A program made the translations under genes and the position numbers. 64,000 bases of DNA from Stutzerimonas kunmingensis (GTDB lineage Bacteria; Pseudomonadota; Gammaproteobacteria; Pseudomonadales; Pseudomonadaceae): contig NZ_PISM01000019.1 of the NCBI RefSeq assembly GCF_002929225.1, positions 37,344-101,343 on the forward strand, read 5' to 3'. Below are positions 13,001 to 23,389 of the stretch, one piece after another. The notes under the pieces were generated by a model. It made no database searches. It saw only the letters and a list, made by a program, of their open reading frames with translations, and had not been told where the DNA came from. Position 1 is the first letter of the stretch; each line of letters starts with the position of its first letter.

Positions 13001-15018
13001 CGCGCGGTCAGGCCGATCAGCCGATCGGCTACGCCCTTGGTCTGGCGTGAGGTGCCAGCGGTGAGGTTGCTCGAGTTCTCCAGTGCATCGAGCAGCCCGG
13101 TCAGCGAGCCGACACCGGCCGATTGCGTCTCGATGTGTTGCGCCACCGCGCGAATCTCGCTGGCCAGGCGGTCGATGTCGGTGCCGATTTCCTCCGCGTT
13201 CTTGCCGGTGATCTCGGCCAGCTTGCGCACCTCATCCGCCACCACCGCAAAGCCACGGCCCATGTCGCCGGCGCGCGCCGCCTCGATCGCCGCATTGAGC
13301 GCCAGTAGGTTGGTCTGCCCGGCGATCTGCTGGATGGTCTGCACCACCGACTGGATGCGCTGACTGGACTGCGCCAGGTCGCGGGCGCTGCTGACCACCT
13401 CGTCGGCCTGGTGGACCATCTGCTTGACCGAGCTGCCGGCCTGTTCGATGACGGTGCCCTGTTGGTTGATGTTCAGCGTCAGGTCGTCCATCGAGCCGTG
13501 CAGTTCGTTGGCGCACTGGCTCAGCTGTTCGGACATGGACTGCCGCTCATGGTCGGCCTGGGACAGGACCTGGCCAAGGTCGGCCAGGCCGCGGAACACC
13601 GGGCGGATGTGTTCGTCGAGGCCATTGATGTCCACCGCGCTGCTGTAGTCCTGGCGCTTGAACTGCTCGATCTGCTTGACCACCACCTGGCTCAGACCGG
13701 TCAGCTTCTTGATCTGCCGGCGCAGGAAGAACGCCTTGAATTCGCCGTGGTAGGCGATGAAGTTGTCGGTGTACTCGTCGTGGAACTCGTCCTTGCCGTT
13801 GGTGCGGAAGAAGAACACCGCGGTGAGGGTCTGGTTGAGGTTGAGGCCGAGGATCTCGCCGAAGGTCGAGTAACCGGCCACTGGCACGTCATCGAACACC
13901 GGGTCCATGCCGCCCAGTGCCTGCTCGTTGTTCAGTCGGCGCAGGATGCAGTCGTTGAGGATGCCCACCAGCGGCTTGCCGGGCTTGTTGCGCATGAACT
14001 GCTGGTAGTCGCGGCGGGTGGTCTCGGCCAGCGGGGTGCGCTTGACCATGATCAGCTCTTCGCCGGGGGCGACGTCGCAGAACAGGTGCACGCGCTCGTT
14101 GGCGAAGTCGATCTGCGAGATCGAGCGAACGAACACTTCCTCGCCGACGCGAATTGCGAAGGAGTAGTCCGAGAGCCGCTGCTCCAGCTCCTGCGGCGCG
14201 CATTTGAGCGCCTCGCACAGGGCCTGCACCATCGTCCGGATATTGCCGCGTGAATCAACCACCTGGCTGATGTAGCGGTCTTCCAGGGAGGCGCTGAGCA
14301 CGCTCAGGCTGAGCGGCGTCGGCTCGAAGTTCTGGCTCTTGAACACCCCGAAACGCACGTCCCGCGCGCACTTGAGGAAAACGATCAGTGCATGGTTCTG
14401 GTAGCTGCACTTGCCGTCATGCAGCTGGGTCTTCTGGAAATCCAGCTTGCCACCGGCCGAGCCGCCGACGAACAGGCAGGGAAAGCGCCCCGACTCGTAC
14501 AGCGCCTCCATGAAGAAGGATTCAGACGCGGAGAGGCCGTCGAAGAAGATGTTCGCCAGGGTGTCGCGGTAATCGATCTTCATCGACACCTGCACCCGCT
14601 TGATCGACGCCGTGAGGCGCGCGATGCGCTCGCCCATCGACAGCCGCTGACCCCCGCCGCGGATGTCCTCGCACTCCAGCGGCACACGGACGATCTCGGC
14701 GGCGGCGATGACGCTGGCGTCGAACAGCTGCAACACCACCCGATCCCACTGCGCGCCGGTGGCACAGTAAAGCCGCTGGCCCTCGCTGGACAGCTCGCCC
14801 GCGGTGGTACACAGGCTGATCGTCGCCTGCGGAAAGCGCTGTGCTACCTGCCTGGCGACCTCATCCAGATCCACGTGCGGCGAAACGAAGCCGGCAATGT
14901 AGGTCGGGTTGAAGCGCAGGGCAGCGAGCTGCTGGGCAAGCTGGTGAGCCGAGCAGAGCAGGCTCGCTGTGCCGCTGGATTGCGTGTGGCCTGGCTTGAA
15001 TCGGGAGAGCGAAATCAT
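12997..15018 (-). CDS. FIST-domain methyl-accepting transducer
   Basis: A chemotaxis-type signal transducer of about 673 residues. The N-terminal ~370 residues match FIST N and FIST C sensor domains, a family thought to bind small ligands such as amino acids ([25 protein letters not shown] are typical). The rest is the coiled-coil methyl-accepting domain with the invariant hairpin tip ([17 protein letters not shown]). No transmembrane helix or signal peptide is visible, so it should be a cytoplasmic receptor. I prefer the start at [10 protein letters not shown]; a start 17 codons upstream is also open. Confidence 0.85.
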
Positions 15019-15347
15019 GGGCGTTACTCGCTTGAGGAAGGGAAGCGGGAAACTCGGCCGCTCCCGCACTGATCAGCCGTCGATCAGAGGCTACATTTTT
15101 TGTTATCGGCACCCCGGCCGCGAGCTGCATGCCCGTTCGGCGCCGTCACCGTCAGCCACGTTATCGGCCGCCGGATCGAAGATCGCCATGCAACCATGGT
15201 CTTCATCCGGAAGTACTGGGTGAGGCGGCGATTCCTCTTGATGTGGCGCAACGGAAGTCGCGCGCGGCTGTGCAATTGTCGACCGGTGACCTGTTGCCGC
15301 AGTTGTTGTAGCCGATAGCCAAGGAAAGCCTCTCGAGGAGCGACGCC

Positions 15348-16982
15348 ATGCCCCGCCTGTTCACCGATCTTGGATTTCGCTGGAAGATCACCTTGCCCAT
15401 TGCGGCGCTGGCGCTGTTGCTGGTGCTGATGGGCGTTTTCGGGATGCGTGGCATCGAACGCGTGACCGACTCCAGCGAGGTCTTGGCCACGCGCCATCTG
15501 CCGGCCATCGGCTTGCTGCTCAATGCCGATCGCGACCTGTATCAGGCCTTTGTCGCCGAGCGTAGCCTGCTCGACAGCGATGCTGGCGACCATGTGCAGG
15601 CACTCAAGGCCAGCCATGCGGAAAACCTCAAGCAGGCCTACGACCGCGTGCAGAAGTACGCAGCCATGCAGCCGGGCGCCGAGGCGCTGGCGCTGGTCGA
15701 GCGGTTCAATAGCGGCTTTCAGCAGTGGTCCGCGGTATCGCAGCGGGTCATCGAGCAGGTCGATCTCGATCCTCAGGCCGCCAGCGCGCTGAGCTTTGGT
15801 GACAGCGAGGCGCGCTTCGATGCCATGCGCGATGCCATCGACAAGCTCGGCGAACTCGAAGGCGCAGCCGCCGAGGCCGAAGGCGCGGCGGCGATTGCCG
15901 ACGGCGCTGCCACATCCAGGCAGCAGACCGCGGTGCTGATCATCGGCCTGCTGGGCTGCGTGCTGTTGATACTGGGTTTGCCGATGGTGGTGTTGCATCC
16001 GATGCGCCGACTGCTCGATCGCCTGAAGCAGATCGCCGATGGCGATGGCGACCTGCGCGCCCGCCTGGAGGTGCATTCGGCCGACGAACTGGGCCAGCTC
16101 GGCAACGCCTTCAACCGTTTTCTCGACAAATTGCAGCCGCTGATTGCCGAGGTCGGACGGGTTACCGCTGAGGTCGAGACCGCCGCGCGCGGCATGGCGG
16201 CAATGGCTGAAACCAACGATCAGCTGATCAGCAGCGAACACGCCGCGGTCGATCAGGTGACCACTGCGGCGACCGAGATGAGCGCGGCGGTGCATGAAGT
16301 CGCGCTCAATGCGCAGAACGCGTCGGACGCCGCGCGTGCGGCGGAAACCCAGTCACGCCAGGGTGCGTCGGTCGTCAGCAGTACCATCCAGTCGATCCGC
16401 CAGCTGGCCGGGGAGGTCGAAGGCGCATCGCAGGCCATCGGTGCGCTTGCCGAGGAAACCGCCAGCATCGGCGCGGTGCTGGAAGTGATTCGCGGCATCG
16501 CTGAGCAGACCAATCTGCTCGCGCTCAACGCCGCCATCGAGGCCGCGCGCGCCGGTGAGCAGGGCCGCGGTTTCGCCGTGGTGGCCGACGAGGTAAGGGC
16601 ACTGGCCGCGCGCACGCAGGATTCGACCGAGGATATCCAGGCTCGCATCGAGCGCTTGCAGAGCGGCGTCGACAAGGCCGTGCAGGCCATGCAGAACGGC
16701 AGCGACAAGGCGCGAGACAGCGTCGAGCGGGCATCCGGCGTCGATCAGGTGCTGGCGGAAACGTCCGTGTCGGTGCAGCGGATCAATGACATGGCCGCCC
16801 AGATCGCCACGGCGTGCGAGGAGCAGAGCAGCGTCACCGAGGAAATCGCGCGCAACATCACCGATATCCGTGACCTGTCCAACGAGGCGGCTACCTGCTC
16901 CTCGCAAAGCATGCTCGCCAGCCAGCAGCTGTCTGGGCTATCGAAAACCCTGGCGGAGCTGGTCGGCCGTTTTCGTACCTGA
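15348..16982 (+). CDS. Membrane methyl-accepting chemotaxis protein
   Basis: A 544-residue inner-membrane chemoreceptor. Transmembrane helix 1 lies near residues 14-32, followed by a helical periplasmic ligand domain, helix 2 near 187-210 ([18 protein letters not shown]), HAMP, and the signalling domain with tip sequence [20 protein letters not shown]. It is divergent from the FIST receptor about 330 bp away, so the two receptors may share a regulatory region. The ligand is unknown. Confidence 0.9.
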   Translation: MPRLFTDLGFRWKITLPIAALALLLVLMGVFGMRGIERVTDSSEVLATRHLPAIGLLLNADRDLYQAFVAERSLLDSDAGDHVQALKASHAENLKQAYDRVQKYAAMQPGAEALALVERFNSGFQQWSAVSQRVIEQVDLDPQAASALSFGDSEARFDAMRDAIDKLGELEGAAAEAEGAAAIADGAATSRQQTAVLIIGLLGCVLLILGLPMVVLHPMRRLLDRLKQIADGDGDLRARLEVHSADELGQLGNAFNRFLDKLQPLIAEVGRVTAEVETAARGMAAMAETNDQLISSEHAAVDQVTTAATEMSAAVHEVALNAQNASDAARAAETQSRQGASVVSSTIQSIRQLAGEVEGASQAIGALAEETASIGAVLEVIRGIAEQTNLLALNAAIEAARAGEQGRGFAVVADEVRALAARTQDSTEDIQARIERLQSGVDKAVQAMQNGSDKARDSVERASGVDQVLAETSVSVQRINDMAAQIATACEEQSSVTEEIARNITDIRDLSNEAATCSSQSMLASQQLSGLSKTLAELVGRFRT

Positions 16983-17004
16983 GACCTGATATCTGGGCGC
17001 TGTC

Positions 17005-17199
17005 TTACAGCGCGCCCCACAGCAGCCGGCCCAGGCCGCTGTCGTTCGGCAGCAGAAGCAGGCTGAGAATGAACACCAACAGCAGTCCTGCGGCATAGCA
17101 GAGACTGCTCAGCCTGGAGCGTGCACGGGGCGGGCGCGACGCGGCAGGTGCTTTGCCGCCGGGGCTCGGCTGGCGCGACTGGGGTAGGTTGCAGGACAT
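17005..17199 (-). CDS. Small single-helix membrane protein (hypothetical)
   Basis: A 64-residue frame with a Pro/Arg-rich N-terminal half and one strongly hydrophobic segment (YAAGLLLVFILSLLLLP) near residues 35-51. The arrangement suggests an inner-membrane anchor with an N-terminal cytoplasmic tail. No family is recognised and the ribosome binding site is weak, so it may not be expressed. It lies convergent to the chemoreceptor gene. Confidence 0.4.
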   Translation of the reverse strand: MSCNLPQSRQPSPGGKAPAASRPPRARSRLSSLCYAAGLLLVFILSLLLLPNDSGLGRLLWGAL

Positions 17200-17421
17200 G
17201 CTCGGCTCGACAGTTATCTACCCGCCGTCAACGCAGCAGGCATCGGAAGCGGCGCAGTAAAGCGCAAATAAAGGCATATTGCCACCACCGTGGCGTCGCT
17301 TCCTTACGCCTTGCGTCGCTCTGAAACATCAGGAAAAGCTCCGTACGTCGCCGGGCCGGTATCGCGGGATGGCTCGACCATACTCAGAGGTCGATACCGC
17401 AAACGACCGGAGACCCCACCC

Positions 17422-18339
17422 ATGCCGACGCGCCGCCAGATCATTCAACGTACAGCCGTGGCCGCAGCGATGCTGGCGCTCGGTCCGCTGTTGCCGTCGC
17501 TGGTGCGGGCAGCCGAGGCGCTGCGTCGACGCGAGATTCCTTCCACCGGCGAGATGCTACCCGTCATCGGCCTCGGCACGTCACGCACCCATGACGTGGC
17601 CCTGGACGATCCCGAGATGACGCGGCTGCTCGAGGTGCTGCGCGTGCTGGTCGATGGCGGCGCATCGCTGATCGATACCGCACCGAGCTACGGCAATGCC
17701 GAGCGCGTCGTCGGTGAGCTGGTCGAGCGCCACGGCCAGCGCGACAAGGTCTTCCTCGCCAGCAAGGTATCCTCCAGCGGTCGCGAACGCGGCATGGCGC
17801 AGATTGAAGCGAGCTTCAAGGCGCTGCAGACCGACACCATCGACCTGATCCAGGTGCACAACCTGCAGGACACCCGCACCCAGCTCGGCCTGCTGCGCGA
17901 ACTCAAGCAGGAGGGGCGGGTGCGCTACATCGGCGTGACCCACTATCTGGAGTCGGCCCACGACCGCCTGCTGGAGACGCTGAAGCGGGAGAAGGTCGAC
18001 TTCGTGCAGTTCAACTATTCGGTGGGCGAGCGCAACGCCGAGAAGCAGCTGCTGCCGTACTGCGCCGACCACGGCATCGCCACGCTGATCAACCGGCCGT
18101 TTACCCGTGGCAACCTGCTGTCCAGGGTTAAGGGCAAGCCGCTGCCGGCCTGGGCGGTGGAGATCGATGCCAGCTCCTGGGCGCAGCTGCTACTCAAGTT
18201 CATCCTTGCCGAGCCGGCTGTAACTGCGGTCATACCGGCGACTTCCAACCCGCGCTACATGGCCGACAACTTGCTCGCCGGACAGGGGCGGCTGCCGGAT
18301 GCGCGGCAGCGGCAGATGATCGTCGACGCCTTCCGCTGA
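17422..18339 (+). CDS. Exported aldo/keto reductase family protein
   Basis: A 305-residue aldo/keto reductase. The N-terminus carries a twin-arginine-like signal (MPTRRQIIQRTAVAAAMLALG) and then a TIM-barrel reductase with IDTAPSYGNAE holding the catalytic Asp and Tyr, a Lys in ASKVSSSG, and FNYSVGERNAE. Tat export would mean folding with NADPH before transport to the periplasm. The substrate is unknown. It is followed seven bases later by a membrane transporter gene, suggesting one transcript. Confidence 0.85.
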   Translation: MPTRRQIIQRTAVAAAMLALGPLLPSLVRAAEALRRREIPSTGEMLPVIGLGTSRTHDVALDDPEMTRLLEVLRVLVDGGASLIDTAPSYGNAERVVGELVERHGQRDKVFLASKVSSSGRERGMAQIEASFKALQTDTIDLIQVHNLQDTRTQLGLLRELKQEGRVRYIGVTHYLESAHDRLLETLKREKVDFVQFNYSVGERNAEKQLLPYCADHGIATLINRPFTRGNLLSRVKGKPLPAWAVEIDASSWAQLLLKFILAEPAVTAVIPATSNPRYMADNLLAGQGRLPDARQRQMIVDAFR

Positions 18340-18346
18340 GCGCCGA

Positions 18347-19672
18347 ATGCCGACTTCGCTAGCCGCTCGCGGGGCCGCGCTGATCAATGCCCGCCCGGGC
18401 GAACTGCGTGCTGCGCTAGCCGGATTCAGCCTGTTCTTCTGCCTGTTCTCTGGGTACTTCATGCTGCGGCCGATTCGCGAGTCGATGGGCATTCAGGGCG
18501 GCGTCGAGAACCTGCAGTGGCTGTTTACCGCGACCTTCATCGCCATGCTGGTGGCGGTGCCACTGTTCGCTTGGCTCAACTCGCGGGTCGCGCGCATCCA
18601 TTACATCGACTGGGTGTACGGCTTTTTCTGCGTCAACCTGCTCGTGTTCGCGGGGCTGTTCTTCCTGCTCGGAGACAGCGTCTGGCTGGCGCGGGTGTTC
18701 TACGTGTGGATCTCGGTCTACAACCTGTTCGTGGTCTCGGTCGCCTGGAGCCTGATGGCCGATGTGTTCGACGCGCCACAGGCGCGCCGGCTGTTCGCCT
18801 TCATCGCTGCTGGTGCCAGCGTGGGCGGGCTGGTCGGACCGGCGACGAGCGCGCTGTTGGTCGGCGTGCTCGGTCAGTTCGGGCTGATGCTGCTGGCGGC
18901 GCTTTTGCTGGTCGCGGCGGTCGCGCTCAAGCACTACCTGATGGTCTGGCGCGAGGAACGGGGTGCCGGCCGTCCCGGCGCCGAACATGCCGAAAGTCCA
19001 CGGCGACCGGTAGCGGGCAATCCATTCAGTGGCCTGACGCGGGTGCTGGGCTCGGGCTATCTGCTCGGCATCGCGGCGTTCGTGCTGCTGCTGACGACCG
19101 CCAGCACCTTTCTCTACTTCGAACAGGCAAGGCTGGTCGCCGAGCTGTTTCCGGATCGTGCCGAGCAGGTGCGGGTGTTCGGTGCGATCGATTTTGTGGT
19201 GCAGGCGGGGGCGCTGTTATCTCAGCTGTTCATCACCGGTCGGATCGCGCAGCGGCTCGGCGTGCGGATTCTGCTCGCCGCGGTGCCGGCACTGGTTTGC
19301 GTGGGCTTCATCGGCCTGGCCCTGGCGCCGACCTTTGCCGTGCTGGCCGCCGTGATGATCGTGCGTCGCGTCGGCGAATACGCCTTCGTCCGCCCGGGCC
19401 GCGAGATGCTCTTCGCGCCGCTGGATGCCGAGAGCAAGTACAAGGCGAAGAACTTCATCGACACCGTGGTCTATCGCGGCGGCGATGCCCTGAGCGGCTG
19501 GGCCAAGAGCCTGCTCGACAGTCTCGGTCAGGGCGTCTGGCTGATTGCCCTGATCGGCGCCGTGTGCGCGGCGGTCTGGGGCTTGGTGGGCTGGTTTATC
19601 GGCGGACGGGCCGACCGCGCTGGCGCCAAGCCGGATGAGCCGCCGCGGTCGGCAACCGGACGAAGCAGCTGA
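18347..19672 (+). CDS. MFS-like transporter, NTP/NDP-exchanger related
   Basis: A 441-residue polytopic inner-membrane protein with about twelve hydrophobic segments. The N-terminal GYFMLRPIRESMGIQGGVENLQWLF resembles proteins annotated as NTP/NDP exchange or MFS transporters in proteobacteria. In the middle, a cytoplasmic loop near residues 205-225 is charged. The substrate cannot be stated. It directly follows the exported aldo/keto reductase. Confidence 0.75.
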   Translation: MPTSLAARGAALINARPGELRAALAGFSLFFCLFSGYFMLRPIRESMGIQGGVENLQWLFTATFIAMLVAVPLFAWLNSRVARIHYIDWVYGFFCVNLLVFAGLFFLLGDSVWLARVFYVWISVYNLFVVSVAWSLMADVFDAPQARRLFAFIAAGASVGGLVGPATSALLVGVLGQFGLMLLAALLLVAAVALKHYLMVWREERGAGRPGAEHAESPRRPVAGNPFSGLTRVLGSGYLLGIAAFVLLLTTASTFLYFEQARLVAELFPDRAEQVRVFGAIDFVVQAGALLSQLFITGRIAQRLGVRILLAAVPALVCVGFIGLALAPTFAVLAAVMIVRRVGEYAFVRPGREMLFAPLDAESKYKAKNFIDTVVYRGGDALSGWAKSLLDSLGQGVWLIALIGAVCAAVWGLVGWFIGGRADRAGAKPDEPPRSATGRSS

Positions 19673-19732
19673 ACCTCGCCGACGCACACGCCTCGAACCC
19701 TAGTAGGTACGTCATCTATCAGGAGTAGTCGT

Positions 19733-20155
19733 ATGCAAGTGCAGGTCAATAGCAACCACATCCCTGGCAGCGTCGAGCTGCACGAGTGGGTCGGTACGAC
19801 CGTTGAGGATCGGCTCGAGCGTTTCGACGACTTCCTCACCCGAGTGGAAGTCCATGTCAGCGATGAAAACGCGCAGAAGGCCGGCGCCGATGACAAGCGT
19901 TGCCAGATCGAGGCGCGGCCCAAGGGGCATCAGGCGGTGTCGGTGACGCACAAGGCCGAGTCGCTGCAGCTGGCGGTCGATGGCGCGGCGGACAAGATGC
20001 AGCACGCGCTGGAGCATCTGATGGGCAAGCTGGACACCCGCGTACTGTCCAGCGGCGAGTTGAATGATCCGCTGCTCGACGAGCAGCCTCAGGCCGTCAA
20101 GGATGCGATGCTCGAAGAGGAATTCCTGGAAAAGCAGGACGAGCTCGACAAGTGA
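19733..20155 (+). CDS. HPF/RaiA-family ribosome-associated protein
   Basis: A 140-residue protein with the beta-alpha fold of ribosome hibernation factors in its first ~100 residues (MQVQVNSNHIPGSVELHEWV, and DKRCQIEARPKGHQ). The tail is acidic and rich in Glu and Leu, unlike classical HPF, so its ribosome role is inferred. A clear AGGAG lies upstream of the start. A strong terminator follows. Confidence 0.8.
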   Translation: MQVQVNSNHIPGSVELHEWVGTTVEDRLERFDDFLTRVEVHVSDENAQKAGADDKRCQIEARPKGHQAVSVTHKAESLQLAVDGAADKMQHALEHLMGKLDTRVLSSGELNDPLLDEQPQAVKDAMLEEEFLEKQDELDK

Positions 20156-20161
20156 CCCCGT

Positions 20162-20187
20162 CGCCCCGGCCGCGTGCCGGGGCGTTT
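20162..20187 (+). terminator. Terminator after HPF-like gene
   Basis: Perfect nine-base arms CGCCCCGGC and GCCGGGGCG around CGCGT, then TTT, start seven bases after the stop. Confidence 0.75.
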
Positions 20188-20266
20188 CCACCAGCTTCAT
20201 TCTCTTTCTATCCCCCTGCTGCCAGGCATGCGCCTTGGCGGCCGGGCCCGTGTATCCGGTAGCCAG

Positions 20267-20827
20267 ATGCAGATCATCCTCGTGCGGCACGGTAGACCCG
20301 ACCACGGCGCAGCGCGCTGGAGCACGCCGGTTGGCATGAAAACTTGGGTCGAGCGCTACAACGCTGCGGAGGTCGTCGCCGCCGAGCGCCCGGACAGTCT
20401 GGTCGCGCTGGCAGGCTCGGTTGGCATCGTGGTCTGCAGCTCCCTGCAGCGCTGCATCGAATCGCGCTCGCATCTGGAATGCGACTGCTGTGAACTGCCT
20501 GATCCGCTGTTCGCTGAGCCGCACCTGCCGTATCCCGAGTGGGGCCTGCCGCTGTTGCCGTCGCGCTTCTGGCGCCTGGCGTTTCGCACCGCCTGGTTTC
20601 TCGGCTTCGCCAGCCATACCGAGCACATCCGCGAATCCACCAGGCGTGCCAGCGCAGCGGCCGAACGGTTGATCGAGCTGGCCGAGGCCAATGAAAGCGT
20701 GTTGCTGATGGGGCACAAGATCATGAATGCGCTGATCGCCCGGCAACTTCGTCAGCGCGGCTGGCGTGGCCCCGCTCTGCCGCTGCTCACCGGCTACTGG
20801 CAGCCGAGTCGCTACAGCAAGGGCTGA
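20267..20827 (+). CDS. Histidine phosphatase superfamily protein
   Basis: A 186-residue protein with the phosphoglycerate-mutase-like RHG motif at its N-terminus (IILVRHGRPDHG), where the His is phosphorylated during catalysis. The second catalytic His probably lies in LLMGHKIMN near residue 150. I start at MQIILVRHG because the catalytic strand begins there; an upstream in-frame start would add about 30 unrelated residues. The substrate is unknown. Confidence 0.8.
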   Translation: MQIILVRHGRPDHGAARWSTPVGMKTWVERYNAAEVVAAERPDSLVALAGSVGIVVCSSLQRCIESRSHLECDCCELPDPLFAEPHLPYPEWGLPLLPSRFWRLAFRTAWFLGFASHTEHIRESTRRASAAAERLIELAEANESVLLMGHKIMNALIARQLRQRGWRGPALPLLTGYWQPSRYSKG

Positions 20828-20956
20828 AAGCCAAGCTAGAGCACTCCGTACAGCATGCGTTCCGCCTCCCTTCGGTCATTCGGCAACCGCTTTGGCTTGC
20901 CAGATGAAACGTTTCAGCTACCTTGATCAGGAGTCATAACAACAAAGGGAACCCCC

Positions 20957-22168
20957 ATGACCCGTTTGCAGCTTCTCCTCGGCCTGGGCATCTGCCTGGC
21001 CACTCCTGCCATGGCCTGGGAACAGGTGCTGATCGACCACGACAAGCCGGCGAAGAACTGGCGCATCACCAGCGAAGAGCTGGGCATCGACGCGTCGACG
21101 CCATTCTCGGTCAGCATGCGTACCTTGCATGGCGGCCGGCAGGAAGGCGTCAGCCTGATCGAGATCGACAACGGCAGCATGCGCATGACCGTCGTGCCCA
21201 CGCGCGGCATGAACGTGCTGGAAGCGGTGGCCGGCGATGTACGCCTGGGCTGGGATTCGCCGGTGGATGAAGTGGTCAACCCCGCCTTTATCGAGCTCAA
21301 CGGGCGCGGCGGGCTGGGCTGGCTCGAGGGCTTCAATGAACTGGTCACCCGTTGCGGCTTCGAGTGGGTCGGCCACCCCGGCGAAGACAATGGCGAACTG
21401 CTCACGCTGCATGGCCGTGCGGCGAACATTCCGGCCTCGCGGGTGGTGCTGCAGATCGACGAGAAGCCGCCCTATGCCATTCGCTTGCGTGGCGAGCTGC
21501 AGGAGAAGGCCTTCAAGAAACTCGAGTTCGCAATCCTCACCGAGCTCAGCACAGAGCCCGGCCGCACCGGATTCTCGTTGCACGACACGCTGACCAATCA
21601 GGGCGACTACGCCAAGGAATATCAGGTGTTGTACCACACCAATTTCGGCACGCCGCTGCTGGAGGAGGGCGCGCGCTTCGTGGCGCCGGTCAAGCAGGTC
21701 TCACCGTTCAACCCCCGCGCGGCGAAGGAGCTGAGCGACTGGCAGCGCTATCGCGGCCCAACCAGGGACTACGACGAGACGGTGTTCAACGTGGTGCCCT
21801 ATGCGGACGAACAGGGCCAGACCCTGACCATGCTGCACAACCGCGCCGGCAATCTCGGCGTCAGTGTCGGCTTCAATACTGCCGAGCTACCGGTGTTCTC
21901 GCTGTGGAAGAACACCGATACCGAGAAGCAGGGCTACGTGACCGGTCTCGAACCAGGTACCAGCTTTTCCTACAACCGCCGCTATCAACGGCCGTTGGGA
22001 TTGGTGCCGAAGATTGAGCCAGGTGAGCAGAAGCATTTTCGCGTGAGTTACGAGCTGCTGGTCAATAGCGCCGCAGTCGACGCCGCGCGCAAACGGATCG
22101 AAGCGGTACAGGCCGGTCGCGACACTGAAATTCGTGACGAGCCGCTGGTTGACCTGTCGAAGGACTAA
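20957..22168 (+). CDS. Exported aldose-1-epimerase-like protein (DUF4432)
   Basis: A 403-residue protein with a Sec signal peptide (MTRLQLLLGLGICLATPAMA, cleavage after AMA). The mature part is a beta-sandwich of the galactose-mutarotase-like superfamily, DUF4432 branch; VVPTRGMNVLEA and HTNFGTPLLEEG are typical. It probably binds or epimerises a sugar in the periplasm. No sugar operon surrounds it. Confidence 0.8.
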   Translation: MTRLQLLLGLGICLATPAMAWEQVLIDHDKPAKNWRITSEELGIDASTPFSVSMRTLHGGRQEGVSLIEIDNGSMRMTVVPTRGMNVLEAVAGDVRLGWDSPVDEVVNPAFIELNGRGGLGWLEGFNELVTRCGFEWVGHPGEDNGELLTLHGRAANIPASRVVLQIDEKPPYAIRLRGELQEKAFKKLEFAILTELSTEPGRTGFSLHDTLTNQGDYAKEYQVLYHTNFGTPLLEEGARFVAPVKQVSPFNPRAAKELSDWQRYRGPTRDYDETVFNVVPYADEQGQTLTMLHNRAGNLGVSVGFNTAELPVFSLWKNTDTEKQGYVTGLEPGTSFSYNRRYQRPLGLVPKIEPGEQKHFRVSYELLVNSAAVDAARKRIEAVQAGRDTEIRDEPLVDLSKD

Positions 22169-22323
22169 TACGTCTGCTGGACAGGTTTCGCGCGTTTTGG
22201 ATCTCGTCGCAGCGATGCACCGTCGATTACGATGCATCGCTTGCTCAGGATGGCTCTACGTCGGGCCTTTCAGGGCGACTGCGAGGCGTTCCTTGGGTCT
22301 GAAAGTTCCCCGGCTCCTGCAGC
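22169..22323. other. Intergenic, no gene seen
   Basis: Between the DUF4432 gene and the sRNA promoter. It contains a short inverted repeat built on GATGCA / TGCATC but no coding frame that I support. Confidence 0.4.
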
Positions 22324-22341
22324 TATAGCAAAAGGCTTACA
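22324..22341 (+). promoter_or_regulatory. Degenerate GacA upstream box, copy 1
   Basis: TATAGC-N6-CTTACA is compared with the known GacA box TGTAAG-N6-CTTACA. The right half is perfect and the left half matches in three of six. The same box occurs upstream of the second copy at a similar distance from a TAATCT -10 (22388-22393), about 65 bases before the likely transcript start. Confidence 0.6.
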
Positions 22342-22399
22342 AGAGGCTGAGGCGTTCGACCCTTTAACCGTCCACCGCGTGTAATTAATCTACACCCAC

Positions 22400-22507
22400 T
22401 CTGAAGCGCAGGACGCGCTCAGGATCAGGAAGATCGACCATCGCCAGGACGGCAATCGAAGGGAATTCGGAAAGGTCAGAAAAAACCCGCTTCGGCGGGT
22501 TTTTGCT
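22400..22507 (+). ncRNA. RsmX/Y/Z-type regulatory sRNA, copy 1
   Basis: About 108 nt, not protein coding. It holds six GGA motifs, several placed in the loops of short hairpins: GCGC-AGGA-CGCGC, GATC-AGGAA-GATC and GCC-AGGAC-GGC. This is the architecture of RsmX/Y/Z RNAs, which sequester the translational repressor RsmA/CsrA. It ends in a perfect terminator, AACCCGC-TTCG-GCGGGTT plus T run (about 22486-22507). The GacA-like box upstream fits Gac control. Ends are estimated. I cannot say which of rsmX, Y or Z it corresponds to. Confidence 0.7.
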
Positions 22508-22627
22508 TTTCTGACGTATTCATATGCCGCTGGCGCTGAACGTCGACCGCGCCTATTTGCGACATTCAGAATTCGCACCCATTATTTTCCGATTATGGGA
22601 AAGCCGTTGCGTCAGATATTACGGACG

Positions 22628-22658
22628 AAAAAAAGCCCCGCCGAAGCGGGGCTTTTTT
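22628..22658 (-). terminator. Terminator of cold-shock gene
   Basis: Arms AAAAAAGCCCCGC and GCGGGGCTTTTTT with a CGAA loop lie 13 bases after the stop of the cold-shock gene. A/T runs on both sides make it able to act on both strands, also ending read-through from the sRNA side. Confidence 0.9.
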
Positions 22659-22670
22659 GTATCAGGCGTC

Positions 22671-22883
22671 TTAGGAGACTTGAACCTGATCAGCCTGCAT
22701 CCCTTTCTGGCCTTTGGTAGCCATGAAAGAGACCGCTTGGCCTTCGCTCAGGCTTTTGAAGCCTGTGCTTTCGATTGAACGATAATGAACGAACAGATCT
22801 TCGCTGCCATCGGTCGGCGTAATAAAGCCGAAACCTTTTTCATCGTTGAACCATTTGACTGTGCCATTTTGACGAGTAGACAT
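22671..22883 (-). CDS. Cold-shock-domain protein (CspA family)
   Basis: A 70-residue single cold-shock domain. RNP1 is KGFGFI and RNP2 is DLFVHY, the aromatic strips that bind single-stranded RNA or [20 protein letters not shown] is the family signature. GGGAG precedes MSTRQNG, which fixes the start. Such proteins melt RNA structure as chaperones. The upstream region is long and AT-rich, as is common for regulated csp genes. It lies between the two Rsm-like sRNA genes, on the opposite strand. Confidence 0.93.
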   Translation of the reverse strand: MSTRQNGTVKWFNDEKGFGFITPTDGSEDLFVHYRSIESTGFKSLSEGQAVSFMATKGQKGMQADQVQVS

Positions 22884-23317
22884 GAGTATCTCCCAAGGTG
22901 TTTTAAGGCTGCAGCACTGAAACATTCGGTGCCGAGACTGAGAAGCGAGAAGCAAAACGAACCGAGGAGATGAAACAGAGAAACATCATGCCGGGTGTCG
23001 AAGTGTTAATTGCGAAGCAGTGGGGGCGAATATACGTAGATTTAAATATATGTACAGCTTTTATTTGCGATTTAAATAAATTGGCTCCTTTAAGTAAGCC
23101 CGCGAACTCAAATATTTAGGGTTTAACTAGTTGTTAATCATCAATGTTGTATGGGCTATGGAGGCAAGAGAAATAATTCAACAAATGTTCCACGCTAATA
23201 GTTCGTAGCGGGGGCATCGCTTGCCGACAAAGCAGCGGGGGTGCGTGGCCGCGCAAAGGCGCCTTCTGTCCCGCCAGGCTGGTAAACGCGACAGTGAAAC
23301 GACACGTTCGTTTTAGC
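22884..23317 (-). promoter_or_regulatory. AT-rich upstream region of the cold-shock gene
   Basis: About 430 bases without a gene. The part at 23020-23180 is markedly AT-rich and probably holds the csp promoter and a long untranslated leader on the minus strand. I cannot place the promoter precisely. The last ~100 bases are GC-rich and adjoin the second sRNA promoter. Confidence 0.45.
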
Positions 23318-23335
23318 TATAGCGAAAGGCTTACA
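23318..23335 (+). promoter_or_regulatory. Degenerate GacA upstream box, copy 2
   Basis: Same box as copy 1, TATAGC-GAAAGG-CTTACA, followed 44 bases later by a TAATCT -10 at 23379-23384. Conservation of the box and its spacing in both copies, while the DNA between differs, supports function. Confidence 0.6.
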
Positions 23336-23389
23336 AGAATCCCGGTTTTTGGCTCTTCATTGCCTGCGGCCTGATGATTAATCTAGGCC

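Noticed and set aside
13411..14253. 280-residue plus-strand frame within the FIST transducer gene
   Set aside because: Composition rich in His, Val, Ala and Gly with no domain; the opposite strand codes for a clear receptor.
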